The notes: generated by a model from the letters alone, not told the origin. 64,000 bases of DNA from Bradyrhizobium cajani (GCF_009759665.1 NZ_WQNE01000019.1:1-64000); one strand, 5' to 3'. Counted from the stretch's first letter, positions 46,004 through 54,896 are shown. Program-made: numbers and translations.

Positions 46004-46342
46004 ATGAAAATTGTTATGGCGATTATCAAGCCATTCAAGCTGGAAGAAGTCCGTGACGCCCTGACCGCCATCGGCGTTCACGGTCTCACGGTGACGGAAG
46101 TCAAGGGATATGGCCGCCAGAAGGGCCATACGGAAATCTATCGCGGCGCCGAATATGCCGTGAGCTTCCTGCCCAAGATCAAGATCGAGGTCGCTGTCGC
46201 CTCCGACCAGGTCGACAAGACCATCGACGCCATCACGTCCGCCGCGAAAACCGGGCAGATCGGCGACGGCAAGATCTTCGTCATCAACCTCGACCATGCG
46301 GTGCGCATCCGCACCGGCGAGGCCGACGCCGCGGCCCTTTGA
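46004..46342 (+). CDS. glnK: Nitrogen regulatory protein P-II (GlnK type), copy 2
   Basis: A complete 112-residue PII protein with T-loop tyrosine in GYGRQKGHTEIYRGAEY and TGQIGDGKIFV near the end. It differs from copy 1 at about 26 positions, mostly in the second half. The start MKIVMAIIKPFKL follows GGGGATAGGA. It is 38 bp before amtB2, more tightly coupled than the first pair, and carries a sigma-54 promoter. Confidence 0.95.
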   Translation: MKIVMAIIKPFKLEEVRDALTAIGVHGLTVTEVKGYGRQKGHTEIYRGAEYAVSFLPKIKIEVAVASDQVDKTIDAITSAAKTGQIGDGKIFVINLDHAVRIRTGEADAAAL

Positions 46343-46380
46343 TTTCGCGCTCAACCTTTATCCAATCAGGAGTGAATAAA

Positions 46381-47829
46381 ATGACGTTCAAGCGTCCCTA
46401 TGGCACGGGATTGGCGGCTCTCGCAGCCGGCCTGTTCGCTGCGACCGCAGCCTACGCCGAGCCAACGGTCAACAAGGGAGACAACGCCTGGATGCTGACA
46501 TCGACAGTGCTGGTGCTGTTGATGACGATCCCCGGCCTCGCGCTGTTCTACGGCGGCCTGGTCCGTTCCAAGAACATGCTCTCCGTCCTGATGCAGGTGT
46601 TCTACACCGTCTGCGTCGTCACCGTGATCTGGGCCGTGTACGGCTACAGCCTCGCCTTCACCGGCGGCTCCGACTTCATTGGCGGCTTCTCCAAGGCCTT
46701 CATGATGGGCGTCACCACCGATTCGAAGGCCGCGACCTTCTCGGTCGACGCCAACATCTCGGAGCTCATCTACATGTGCTTCCAGATGACCTTTGCGGCC
46801 ATCACGCCCGCCCTCATCGTCGGCGCTTTCGCCGAGCGCATGAAGTTCTCGGCGATCGCTCTGTTCATCCCGCTCTGGGTCACGCTGATCTACTTCCCGA
46901 TCGCGCACATGGTCTGGTACTGGCCCGGCCCGGACATGATCCAGGACGCTGCCAAGGCGCTCGCTGCGGCGGGTGATGCGGCGGCCAAGACCGCGGCGCA
47001 GGCCAAGCTCGACGAGATCAACGCCGACGCCGGCTGGATCTTCAAGATGGGTGCGATCGACTTCGCGGGCGGCACCGTGGTGCACATCAACGCCGGCATC
47101 GCAGGCCTCGTCGGCGCTCTCCTGATCGGCAAGCGCGTTGGCTATGGCAAGGAGCTGATGGCTCCGCACTCGCTGACCATGTCGATGATCGGCGCCTCGC
47201 TGCTCTGGGTCGGCTGGTTCGGCTTCAACGCCGGCTCCAACCTGGAAGCCAACGGCGGCGCTGCCCTCGCCATGACCAACTCCTTCGTCGCCACCGCAGC
47301 CGCCGCGCTGTCGTGGATGTTCGCGGAGTGGATCATCAAGGGTCATCCCTCGGTGCTCGGCGTCATCTCCGGTGCCGTTGCAGGCCTCGTGGCCGTCACG
47401 CCTGCCGCCGGCTTCGCCGGTGTGATGGGTGCGATCGTCCTCGGCCTCATCGTCGGCGTGGTCTGCCTGTTCTTCTGCACCGTCGTGAAGAACGCACTCG
47501 GCTACGATGACTCCCTCGACGTGTTCGGCGTGCACTGCGTCGGCGGCATCGTCGGCGCCATCGGCACCGGCATTCTCGTCAACCCCGCGCTCGGCGGCGC
47601 CGGCATCATCGACTACACCGCGATCCCGCCGAAGGTTGCCGACTACGACTTCACGGTCCAGGTGCTCGCCCAGCTCAAGGCGGTCTGCACCACGCTGGTG
47701 TGGTCGGGCGTCGGTTCGGCGATCCTCTACAAGGTCGTCGATGTGATCGTTGGCCTCCGTGCCAATGTCGAGAGCGAGCGTGAAGGCCTCGACATCACCG
47801 AGCACACCGAGCGCGCCTACAACATGTAA
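46381..47829 (+). CDS. amtB: Ammonium transporter, copy 2
   Basis: A 482-residue ammonium channel with signal-like N-terminus ending AYAEPT. Pore histidines occur in GTVVHINAGIAGL and DVFGVHCVGG; the PII-binding tail is REGLDITEHTERAYN. Compared with copy 1 it has a periplasmic Ala-rich insertion of roughly 35 residues (around AAKALAAAGDAAAKTAAQAK). Transcribed with glnK2 and ended by the terminator at 47912. Confidence 0.95.
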   Translation: MTFKRPYGTGLAALAAGLFAATAAYAEPTVNKGDNAWMLTSTVLVLLMTIPGLALFYGGLVRSKNMLSVLMQVFYTVCVVTVIWAVYGYSLAFTGGSDFIGGFSKAFMMGVTTDSKAATFSVDANISELIYMCFQMTFAAITPALIVGAFAERMKFSAIALFIPLWVTLIYFPIAHMVWYWPGPDMIQDAAKALAAAGDAAAKTAAQAKLDEINADAGWIFKMGAIDFAGGTVVHINAGIAGLVGALLIGKRVGYGKELMAPHSLTMSMIGASLLWVGWFGFNAGSNLEANGGAALAMTNSFVATAAAALSWMFAEWIIKGHPSVLGVISGAVAGLVAVTPAAGFAGVMGAIVLGLIVGVVCLFFCTVVKNALGYDDSLDVFGVHCVGGIVGAIGTGILVNPALGGAGIIDYTAIPPKVADYDFTVQVLAQLKAVCTTLVWSGVGSAILYKVVDVIVGLRANVESEREGLDITEHTERAYNM

Positions 47830-47839
47830 CTCTCCTCCC

Positions 47840-47867
47840 GGTCGCGGTCTCATCCGGGACCGCGACC
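47840..47867 (+). terminator. Stem-loop after amtB2
   Basis: Perfect 10-bp arms GGTCGCGGTC and GACCGCGACC with an 8-nt loop, 10 nt after the amtB2 stop codon. No T tract; it may protect the mRNA end or aid the next terminator. Confidence 0.55.
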
Positions 47868-47911
47868 AGAACTACGGTTTGGGCACATACCCGGCAATGC
47901 CCCGACCGTTG

Positions 47912-47946
47912 AGGGGCTCCAGCGCAAGTTGGAGCCCCTTTCTTTT
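47912..47946 (+). terminator. Rho-independent terminator of glnK2-amtB2
   Basis: Arms AGGGGCTCC and GGAGCCCCT (9 bp), 10-nt loop, followed by TTCTTTT. It is the clearest intrinsic terminator in the window. Confidence 0.9.
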
Positions 47947-47952
47947 GACCCG

Positions 47953-48046
47953 ACAAAGCGTTTTCGAGCGAAGTGGATCCCGGTTCGCGTAAGGAAAACG
48001 CGTCAAGACAAGAACCTAGAGCCCCGTTCCGATTCCATCGGAACGG
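47953..48046. repeat. Dispersed element (inverted copy) plus GTTCCGAT hairpin
   Basis: 47953-48016 is an inverted relative of 42791-42846 (AAAGCGTTTTCGAGCGAAG, CGGTTCGCG, AAACGCGTCAAGA). It adjoins a perfect 10-bp hairpin CCGTTCCGAT, 3-nt loop, ATCGGAACGG at 48024-48046. Confidence 0.8.
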
Positions 48047-48135
48047 AAGTGGCTCAAGGGCGAAGAAAAAGATTGCCATTCCGCATCGTCGGCGCAGAAA
48101 TATCGACCTCAAGAACAACAAACCGGGAGGTCGTC

Positions 48136-48540
48136 ATGCGTTTGGAAGGTGGATGCTATTGCGGCGAAGTGCGCTACGTGGCCGAAGGCGATCCGATGAT
48201 GCAGGCGCAATGTCATTGCCGCGAATGCCAGTACATCTCGGGCGGCGCACCCAACACCTTCATCGCGATGCCGGCAGCCGGCTTTTCCTACATCACCGGG
48301 CAACCCAAGCAATTCACGCGCAAGGACCTCGCGCGCGCGGTCACGCGCGAATTCTGCGCCGAATGCGGCACGCATCTGGCAACCAAGGTTCCCGGCCTGC
48401 CCGCCGCGGTCCTGAAGGTTGGCACACTGGACGAGCCGGCGCAGTTCCATCCGCAGATGGCGATCTACACCTGCGACAAGCAGGAGTTCCACGCGATTCC
48501 CGCGGGCATGGCGACATTCGAGAAGCTGCCGGGGCGCTAG
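48136..48540 (+). CDS. GFA/CENP-V family zinc-binding protein
   Basis: A 134-residue protein of the glutathione-dependent formaldehyde-activating (GFA/Mss4-like) fold. Zinc ligands are the cysteines of GGCYCGEVRY, QCHCRECQYISG and FCAECGTHLA. Most members are not proven formaldehyde enzymes, so the function stays open. The start follows GGGAGG (48125-48130), which decides against a much longer frame from 47929. Confidence 0.9.
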   Translation: MRLEGGCYCGEVRYVAEGDPMMQAQCHCRECQYISGGAPNTFIAMPAAGFSYITGQPKQFTRKDLARAVTREFCAECGTHLATKVPGLPAAVLKVGTLDEPAQFHPQMAIYTCDKQEFHAIPAGMATFEKLPGR

Positions 48541-48570
48541 CCGCCAAACCTCACGAAACGCGGCAGAAAA

Positions 48571-48606
48571 GGCCGTGGATGGCCGGGACAAGCCCGGCCA
48601 TGACGT
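48571..48606. repeat. GGATGGCCGGG-type palindrome
   Basis: CGTGGATGGCCGGGACAAGC followed by CCGGCCATGACG: a half-size version of the element at 53409-53492. Confidence 0.75.
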
Positions 48607-48677
48607 CCCCAGGCGTCTGCGTCCCGTTGTTATCCGGCCTCATTATTCCGGCTCTGGACGGAGGTGGCGGCCGATGG

Positions 48678-48693
48678 TTAATCGCGTCTTAAC
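48678..48693 (+). promoter_or_regulatory. CtrA-type binding site
   Basis: TTAA-TCGCGTC-TTAACC is an exact TTAA-N7-TTAAC match, 83 bp before the aminotransferase start. The aminotransferase and ftsK genes follow as one unit, so a cell-cycle role is plausible. I saw no other exact match in the intergenic regions I scanned. Confidence 0.6.
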
Positions 48694-48775
48694 CTCGCCC
48701 TATCTATGGTGAACTGAACCATTTCCCGCCGGCGCTTTCGCGCGACCGGCTGTTCCAAGAGTGCTGGCGCCCAGA

Positions 48776-49990
48776 ATGGCTATGACCGCTTCATCCCGCG
48801 CGCCGCTGGCCGGTGGAAGCTCCGATAACGAACGCTCGCCCTTCGTCCGGCTGAACGAGCTGCTGGCCCCGCATCAACCGGGCAAGCCCTTGATTTCGCT
48901 CGCTGTCGGCGAACCCCAGCATCCCGTGCCCGACTTCGTCGGCCCGGAGCTGGCCAGGCACATCGCCGATTTCGGCCGTTACCCCGCGAACAAAGGCACC
49001 GACCCGTTCCGCAAGGCTGCCGGCGCCTGGCTGTCGTCGCGCTTCAGGTTGCCGCGGCCGCTCGACCCCGAGAGCGAGATTCTCGTCCTCAATGGCAGCC
49101 GCGAAGGGCTGTTCCTCGCTGCGATCGCGGCGGCACGCTATGTCGGCCTGCGCCCCGGCAAGCCAGCCATCCTGATGCCGAACCCGTTCTATCCGGTCTA
49201 TGGCGCCGGCGCGGGCGCTGCGGCCTGCGAGCCGGTCTATCTGCCGACCACGGTCGAGAACGGTTTCCTGCCGGATCTCGATGCCATCGACGAGGCGACA
49301 CTGGCGCGCACGGTCGCGTTCTATCTGGCCTCGCCCGCGAACCCGCAGGGCTCGGTTGCCAAGCCCGACTATTTCAGGCGGTTGAAGCAGCTCGCCGACC
49401 GCTACGGCTTCGTGATCCTCAGCGACGAGTGCTATTCCGAGATCTACACCCGCGAGGCCCCGGGCAGCGCGCTCGAATGCGCCGGCCCCGACTTCACCCG
49501 CGTGGTGGCGTTCCAGTCGCTGTCGAAGCGCTCCAACCTGCCGGGCCTGCGCGTCGGCTTCGCCGCCGGCGACAAAAAATTCATCGGCATATTCCTCGAG
49601 CTGCGCAACATCGCGGCGCCGCAGGTGCCGGTGCCGCTTCAGCATGTCGCCACCGTTGCCTATGGCGACGAAGCGCATGTCGAGGAGAACCGCAGGCTCT
49701 ACCGGATCAAATTCGATCTCGCTGACCAGATCATCGGCAATCGTTACGGCTATCGCCGGCCTGACGCCGGCTTCTGCGTCTGGCTCAATACGTCCGAGCT
49801 CGGCGACGACGTGTCCGTAACTTTGAAACTCTTCAAGGAAGCAGGCGTGCGCGTGGTGCCCGGCAGCTTTTTGGCGCGACAGCAGCCTAACGGATTCAAT
49901 CCCGGTGCAGGCTACATTCGCCTGGCGCTGGTGCAGGATGGCGAGACCACGGCACAGGCGCTGCACCGCCTGGTCGAGACTCTGGGTTAG
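48776..49990 (+). CDS. Class I/II pyridoxal-phosphate aminotransferase (DapC-like)
   Basis: A 404-residue fold-type I aminotransferase. The PLP lysine is in SLSKRSNLPGLRVGF, the phosphate-cup tyrosine and aspartate in LASPANPQGS and ILSDECYSEIY, and the substrate arginine region in GYIRLAL. It resembles N-succinyldiaminopimelate aminotransferases (DapC), which would fit lysine and peptidoglycan synthesis next to ftsK, but specificity is not proven. Start uncertain among 48761 (GTG), 48776 and 48782; 48776 is given. Only 9 bp separate it from ftsK. Confidence 0.87.
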   Translation: MAMTASSRAPLAGGSSDNERSPFVRLNELLAPHQPGKPLISLAVGEPQHPVPDFVGPELARHIADFGRYPANKGTDPFRKAAGAWLSSRFRLPRPLDPESEILVLNGSREGLFLAAIAAARYVGLRPGKPAILMPNPFYPVYGAGAGAAACEPVYLPTTVENGFLPDLDAIDEATLARTVAFYLASPANPQGSVAKPDYFRRLKQLADRYGFVILSDECYSEIYTREAPGSALECAGPDFTRVVAFQSLSKRSNLPGLRVGFAAGDKKFIGIFLELRNIAAPQVPVPLQHVATVAYGDEAHVEENRRLYRIKFDLADQIIGNRYGYRRPDAGFCVWLNTSELGDDVSVTLKLFKEAGVRVVPGSFLARQQPNGFNPGAGYIRLALVQDGETTAQALHRLVETLG

Positions 49991-49999
49991 GCGGGGCCC

Positions 50000-52477
50000 A
50001 TGAGCATGTCGGCAATCGAACGTGTCATTCCACTGGTCGGCCATCTGCCGCCCTCGATCCGCGAGGGGCTGGCGCGGCGTCTGCGCGAGCTCACCGGCCT
50101 CGGCCTGGTGGCGCTGTCGGGCGTCGCCTCGGCCGCGCTGATGACCTGGTCGGTGCAGGATCCCAGCCTCAGCCACGCCACCTCGCGGCCGATCCGCAAC
50201 ATTCTCGGCTATGCCGGCGCGATCGGCGCCGACCTTGCGATGCAGATCCTCGGGCTCGGCGCGATCATGCTGGTCCTGACGGTCGCGGTCTGGGGCTGGC
50301 GCATGATGACGCATCGCCCGTTCGACCGCGAGGCGCTGCGCCTCGGCTCCTGGATTCTCTGCACGGTGATCGCGGCGGGCTTTGTCAGCTGCTGGCCGCA
50401 TGGCGGCGCCTGGCCGCTGCCGACCGGGCTCGGCGGCGTGGTCGGCGATGCCCTGGTGCGCACGCCGGCCGTGATTTTCGGGCCGCCCGGCATGATCTAC
50501 CGCACCGTGCTCGGTGTGATCCTGTTCGTGGCAATGGCCGCGACGTTCCTGATCGCCTGCGGGCTTGGTGCACGCGAGCAGGATGAGGAGCACGCCGAGA
50601 TCGAGGAGGACGACAAGCCGCTCGACGAGGACGAGGTGAGCGATCGCGGCTCGGTGTCGCTGGGCTGGCTGTTCCACGCCTTGATGAGCACAAAGGCGCG
50701 GCTGATCTGGCTCTTCGGTGCCGCTTATCGCTCGCTGGTCTCGAGCGGACCCAAGACCAAGGCGGTTGGGTTCAGCCGCCAGGAACCGAATCTCGGCGGC
50801 GGCCGCGCCGCGCCTTCGATCTCGCCGCAATCCGAAGACGAGGACTACGAGGAGGAGCACGAAGACGAGGAAGAGGAGGAGGAGGAAGAGGAGGAGCCGG
50901 CCGCGCGCGCACCGCGCAAGAAGGCTGCGGCGAAGGCTCCTGGCAAGAAATCCTCCGACAAGTTCGACCTTCCCTCCGTGTCGATGCTGGCGGCGCCGAA
51001 GGCCGCCGATCGCCAGCCGCTCAGCAAGGCCGAGCTGGAGGCCAATTCACGCGCGCTCGAAGGCGTGCTGCAGGACTTCGGCGTGCGCGGCGAGATCGTG
51101 AAGGCCAATCCGGGTCCTGTCGTCACGCTGTACGAGCTGGAGCCGGCGCCCGGCATCAAGTCATCTCGCGTGATCGGACTCTCCGACGACATCGCCCGCT
51201 CGATGAGCGCATTGTCGGCGCGCGTCGCCGTCGTGCCCGGCCGCAACGCCATCGGCATCGAGCTGCCGAACGCGCATCGCGAAAAGGTTTACTTGCGCGA
51301 ATTGCTGGTGGCGAAGGAGGCGACCGAGACGGTCGCAAAGCTGCCGCTCTGCCTCGGCAAGACCATCGGCGGCGATCCCGTCATCATCGATCTCGCCCGC
51401 ACGCCGCACATGCTGATCGCCGGTACCACCGGCTCGGGCAAGTCGGTCGCCATCAACACCATGATCCTCAGCCTGGTCTACCGGCTGCGCCCGGACCAGT
51501 GCCGGCTGATCATGGTCGATCCGAAGATGCTCGAACTCTCGGTCTATGACGGCATTCCCCATCTGCTCACGCCGGTCGTGACCGATCCGAAGAAGGCGGT
51601 GGTCGCGCTGAAATGGGCCGTGCGCGAGATGGAAGAGCGCTACAAGAACATGGCCAAGCTCGGTGTGCGCAACATCGACGGCTACAACACGCGCCTGCTC
51701 GAACTGAAGGCCAAGGGCGAAGAACCGACGCGCACGGTGCATACCGGCTTCGACAAGGAGACCGGCAAGGCGATCTACGAGGAAGAGAAGCTCTCACTCG
51801 ACCCGTTGCCCTACATCGTCATCATCGTCGACGAAATGGCCGACCTGATGATGGTCGCCGGCAAGGACATCGAAGGTGCGGTGCAGCGCCTCGCGCAGAT
51901 GGCGCGCGCCGCCGGCCTGCACGTGATCCTCGCGACGCAGCGTCCGTCGGTCGACGTCATCACCGGCACCATCAAGGCGAACTTCCCGACCCGCATCGCC
52001 TTCCAGGTCACCTCCAAGATCGACAGCCGCACCATCCTCGGCGAAATGGGCGCCGAGCAGCTGCTCGGTCAGGGCGACATGCTCTACATGGCCGGCGGCG
52101 GCCGCATCAGCCGCGTGCACGGACCTTTTGCCTCCGACGAGGAAGTCGAGAAGGTGGTGCGTCACCTCAAGACGCAGGGACAACCGGAATATCTCGAAGC
52201 TGTCACCGCCGAGGAGCCCACCGAGGACGAGGACGGCGCGGTGTTCGACGCCACCGGCATGGGTGCCGACGGCGGCGGCGATCTGTTCGCGCAGGCCGTT
52301 GCGATCGTCAAACGCGACCGCAAGGCCTCGACCAGCTACATCCAGCGCCGCCTGCAAATCGGTTATAACCGCGCCGCATCGCTGATGGAGCGCATGGAAC
52401 TGGAAGGCATCGTCGGACCTGCCAACCACGCCGGCAAGCGTGAGATCCTGGTCGAGGAAGAAGACAGCCATATGTGA
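50000..52477 (+). CDS. ftsK: DNA translocase FtsK
   Basis: An 825-residue septum-located DNA pump that clears the chromosome terminus and activates XerCD. Four membrane helices at the N-terminus (about 30-190), then a linker with a run of ten glutamates (about residues 278-300) followed by a Lys/Ala stretch, then the RecA-like motor with Walker A AGTTGSGKSVAIN and Walker B IVIIVDEMADLMM, and the C-terminal KOPS-reading gamma winged helix (SYIQRRLQIGYNRAASLME). Starts right after the aminotransferase gene. Confidence 0.97.
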   Translation: MSMSAIERVIPLVGHLPPSIREGLARRLRELTGLGLVALSGVASAALMTWSVQDPSLSHATSRPIRNILGYAGAIGADLAMQILGLGAIMLVLTVAVWGWRMMTHRPFDREALRLGSWILCTVIAAGFVSCWPHGGAWPLPTGLGGVVGDALVRTPAVIFGPPGMIYRTVLGVILFVAMAATFLIACGLGAREQDEEHAEIEEDDKPLDEDEVSDRGSVSLGWLFHALMSTKARLIWLFGAAYRSLVSSGPKTKAVGFSRQEPNLGGGRAAPSISPQSEDEDYEEEHEDEEEEEEEEEEPAARAPRKKAAAKAPGKKSSDKFDLPSVSMLAAPKAADRQPLSKAELEANSRALEGVLQDFGVRGEIVKANPGPVVTLYELEPAPGIKSSRVIGLSDDIARSMSALSARVAVVPGRNAIGIELPNAHREKVYLRELLVAKEATETVAKLPLCLGKTIGGDPVIIDLARTPHMLIAGTTGSGKSVAINTMILSLVYRLRPDQCRLIMVDPKMLELSVYDGIPHLLTPVVTDPKKAVVALKWAVREMEERYKNMAKLGVRNIDGYNTRLLELKAKGEEPTRTVHTGFDKETGKAIYEEEKLSLDPLPYIVIIVDEMADLMMVAGKDIEGAVQRLAQMARAAGLHVILATQRPSVDVITGTIKANFPTRIAFQVTSKIDSRTILGEMGAEQLLGQGDMLYMAGGGRISRVHGPFASDEEVEKVVRHLKTQGQPEYLEAVTAEEPTEDEDGAVFDATGMGADGGGDLFAQAVAIVKRDRKASTSYIQRRLQIGYNRAASLMERMELEGIVGPANHAGKREILVEEEDSHM

Positions 52478-52572
52478 GGCAAGGGCCTCAACACATAATT
52501 TCACGCAAAATCGATATCCGCTTTTGCCCGAAATCACGCTAAAAGGGCGCCCAGCCACGTTAGGACGACGCG

Positions 52573-53385
52573 TTGATCAGATCTCCGGACATTCGACTCG
52601 CTGCCACCATCGCCGCGCGACGGGCGCGGATGGCCGGCGTGGTCCTCGTCGCCACCGCGATGGTGACTGCGACGTCGCTCGCACAGACCGTGCCCGTGCC
52701 GAAGCCGGCGCCGAAGGGCCGTGATGGCGGAGCGTCCGGCGGCGGACCCGCGGTCACCGGCGCAACCCAGATGCCGCCGAATCCGGTCATCCCCGATCCG
52801 CGCCGCAACGTGCCGAGCAGCATCTTCCAGACCTTCGATGCCAATCAGAAGGCGCAGGCCGCAAGGGTCAGCGCTTATCTTTCCTCGCTCCAGACGCTGG
52901 TCGGGAATTTCGTCCAGGTCGGCCCCGACGGCAGCAAGACAAAAGGCGACTTCTACATTCAGAAACCGGGCAAGGTCCGCTTCGAATATGATGATCCGAG
53001 CCCGATCGACATCGTCGCCGACGGATCGTCGCTTGTGGTGCGTGACCGCAAGCTCGCGACCCAGGACGTCTATCCGCTGTCGCAGACGCCGCTGCGCTTC
53101 CTGCTGTCGGACCGCATCGACCTGATGAAGGACACCAACGTCGTCAACGTCTCGGCCGACGACGTCTTCGTCAGCGTCACCATCGAGGAGAAGCAGGCGC
53201 TGGTCGGCACCAGCCGCCTGCTGCTGATGTTCGGCGCCAAGGACGGACAGCTGAAGCAATGGACCGTCACCGATCCGCAGGGCTACGACACCACGATCGC
53301 GATCTACAATCTGGATTCGAGCAAGAAGCTCGATCCCGGCATGTTCAAGATCGATTTCACGAACTACGGCCCGTCGCCGGGTTGA
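52573..53385 (+). CDS. LolA-like outer-membrane lipoprotein carrier protein
   Basis: A 270-residue periplasmic protein: an N-terminal signal region ending near SLAQTVPV, a Pro/Gly-rich spacer (about 40-85), then a LolA/LolB beta-barrel domain with VSAYLSSLQTLVGNFVQVG, GDFYIQKPGKVRFEYD and a C-terminal LDSSKKLDPGMFKIDF. It probably ferries lipoproteins to the outer membrane. Start is TTG at 52573 (after AGGACG), which supplies a basic n-region; ATG at 52630 would leave none. Downstream of ftsK. Confidence 0.88.
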   Translation: MIRSPDIRLAATIAARRARMAGVVLVATAMVTATSLAQTVPVPKPAPKGRDGGASGGGPAVTGATQMPPNPVIPDPRRNVPSSIFQTFDANQKAQAARVSAYLSSLQTLVGNFVQVGPDGSKTKGDFYIQKPGKVRFEYDDPSPIDIVADGSSLVVRDRKLATQDVYPLSQTPLRFLLSDRIDLMKDTNVVNVSADDVFVSVTIEEKQALVGTSRLLLMFGAKDGQLKQWTVTDPQGYDTTIAIYNLDSSKKLDPGMFKIDFTNYGPSPG

Positions 53386-53408
53386 GACCCGATGGCTGCT
53401 CCGATGAT

Positions 53409-53492
53409 CGTCATGCCCGGGCTTGTCCCGGGCATCCACGTTTTGGGGCCCACAAAAAGGCGTGGATGGCCGGGTCAAGCCCGGCCATGACG
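53409..53492. repeat. GTCATGCCCGGGC-type palindromic repeat
   Basis: CGTCATGCCCGGGCTTGTCC and GGGTCAAGCCCGGCCATGACG form the outer arms, with ATCCACG/CGTGGAT inside. Between lolA-like and xthA genes on the same strand. Confidence 0.88.
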
Positions 53493-53516
53493 GATGGAGT
53501 TTGTTAGATCGTCCTC

Positions 53517-54332
53517 ATGCGTCTCTCCCTGACAACCTGGAACATCAACTCGGTGCGGCTGCGCATCGATCTGGTCGCGAAATTCCTCAAGAGCGCGCGG
53601 CCGGACGTGCTGTGCCTCCAGGAGACCAAGTGCATCGACGACGCCTTTCCGCTGAAGCGCTTCAAACGGCTCGGCTATGAGCATGTCGCGCTGAACGGGC
53701 AGAAGGGCTATCACGGCGTCGCCATCGTCTCGAAGATTCCGTTCGAGTCGAAGGACATCCGCACCTTCTGCGACAAGGTGGATTCGCGCCACATTTCCGT
53801 ATCCTTCGGGACGCAGGCCAACATCGCAAAGCCGCTGGTGCTGCATAATTTCTACGTGCCCGCCGGCGGCGATATTCCCGATCCTGCCCTGAACGAAAAA
53901 TTCGACCACAAGCTTCGCTTCCTCGACGAGATGAAGGCGTGCGAGCCGCTGCATCCGCGCGGCGAGGACCGCCACATCCTGGTCGGCGATCTCAACGTCG
54001 CCCCGCACGAGAACGACGTGTGGTCACACAAGCAGCTTCTGAAAGTGGTCTCGCACACGCCGATCGAAACCGAGAAGCTGAAGGCGGCACTTGGCGCCGG
54101 CGAATGGATCGACGTCGCGCGCGAGCGCATCCCGATGTCGGAAAAGGTCTATACGTGGTGGAGCTACCGCTCCGCCGATTGGACCGTCGGCGACCGCGGC
54201 CGCAGGCTCGACCACATCTGGGTCTCGCGCGCGCTGAAGGACGCAGTGCAGGATTTCAATATCTTGCGCGAGGCGCGGAGCTGGGAGCGACCGTCGGACC
54301 ATGTGCCGGTGACGGTGACGCTGGAGGTGTAG
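53517..54332 (+). CDS. xthA: Exodeoxyribonuclease III
   Basis: A 271-residue AP endonuclease/3'-5' exonuclease of base-excision repair. Catalytic motifs are complete: TWNINSVRLR, CLQETKC (metal glutamate), GYHGVAI, VGDLNVAP, RRLDHIWVS and PSDHVPV (catalytic histidine). Length is typical. Confidence 0.96.
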   Translation: MRLSLTTWNINSVRLRIDLVAKFLKSARPDVLCLQETKCIDDAFPLKRFKRLGYEHVALNGQKGYHGVAIVSKIPFESKDIRTFCDKVDSRHISVSFGTQANIAKPLVLHNFYVPAGGDIPDPALNEKFDHKLRFLDEMKACEPLHPRGEDRHILVGDLNVAPHENDVWSHKQLLKVVSHTPIETEKLKAALGAGEWIDVARERIPMSEKVYTWWSYRSADWTVGDRGRRLDHIWVSRALKDAVQDFNILREARSWERPSDHVPVTVTLEV

Positions 54333-54336
54333 CCTC

Positions 54337-54440
54337 CGTCATTCCGGGGCGCGCGTAGCGCGAACCCGGAATCCATCCATCCGCTTTCTCTGACGCTCAA
54401 TGGATTCCGGGCTCGCGACTCCGTCGCGCCCCGGAATGAC
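54337..54440. repeat. GTCATTCCGG-type palindromic repeat
   Basis: Outer arms CGTCATTCCGGGGCGCG and CGCGCCCCGGAATGAC; inner arms CCGGAATCCAT and ATGGATTCCGG. Between convergent xthA and the cyclic-nucleotide-binding gene. Confidence 0.9.
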
Positions 54441-54452
54441 AGGCGGAGAAAC

Positions 54453-54896
54453 CTACGACGTCAGTTTCGCGCCAGCCATCAGGATATCGCTGGCGATCTG
54501 GCTGGAGCGAACCGCGAATTCATCGCGGAGACGAACCGCCGCCGCGGGATCGCTTTCGAGCACGCGCTGGAACAGGCTGCGCGCGACACGGATGACGGAG
54601 GAGTGCTCCAGCGCGGTCGCGCTCGACGGCCGCTTCATCGGGACGACCAGCGCGAGCTCGCCGATCAGCGCGCCGGGACCGGCGATCATCTCGGCGCCGG
54701 CGCCGTCATCGACCCGGAAGGCGCCGCGCTGGACCACGAAGCCGGCATCGGCGTCGTCGCCGAGATTGAACAGGACGTCGCCGCGGACGAAATTACGCTG
54801 CTCGGAACCGATCGCCAGCATGCGCAACGAGGCGTCTCCCAACAGGCGCAGTGTCGGGACTCGCTCGAGAAGCGCTACGTCGTCGTCGATTGACAT
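54453..54896 (-). CDS. Stand-alone cyclic nucleotide-binding domain protein
   Basis: A 147-residue protein made of one cNMP-binding (Crp N-terminal) domain, with FVRGDVLFNLGDDADAGFVV and the phosphate-binding cassette IGELALVVPMKRPSSATAL, whose arginine and glutamate suggest real nucleotide binding. There is no helix-turn-helix, so it is not a Crp-type regulator by itself. It lies 57 bp downstream of the response regulator gene on the same strand. Confidence 0.88.
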   Translation of the reverse strand: MSIDDDVALLERVPTLRLLGDASLRMLAIGSEQRNFVRGDVLFNLGDDADAGFVVQRGAFRVDDGAGAEMIAGPGALIGELALVVPMKRPSSATALEHSSVIRVARSLFQRVLESDPAAAVRLRDEFAVRSSQIASDILMAGAKLTS

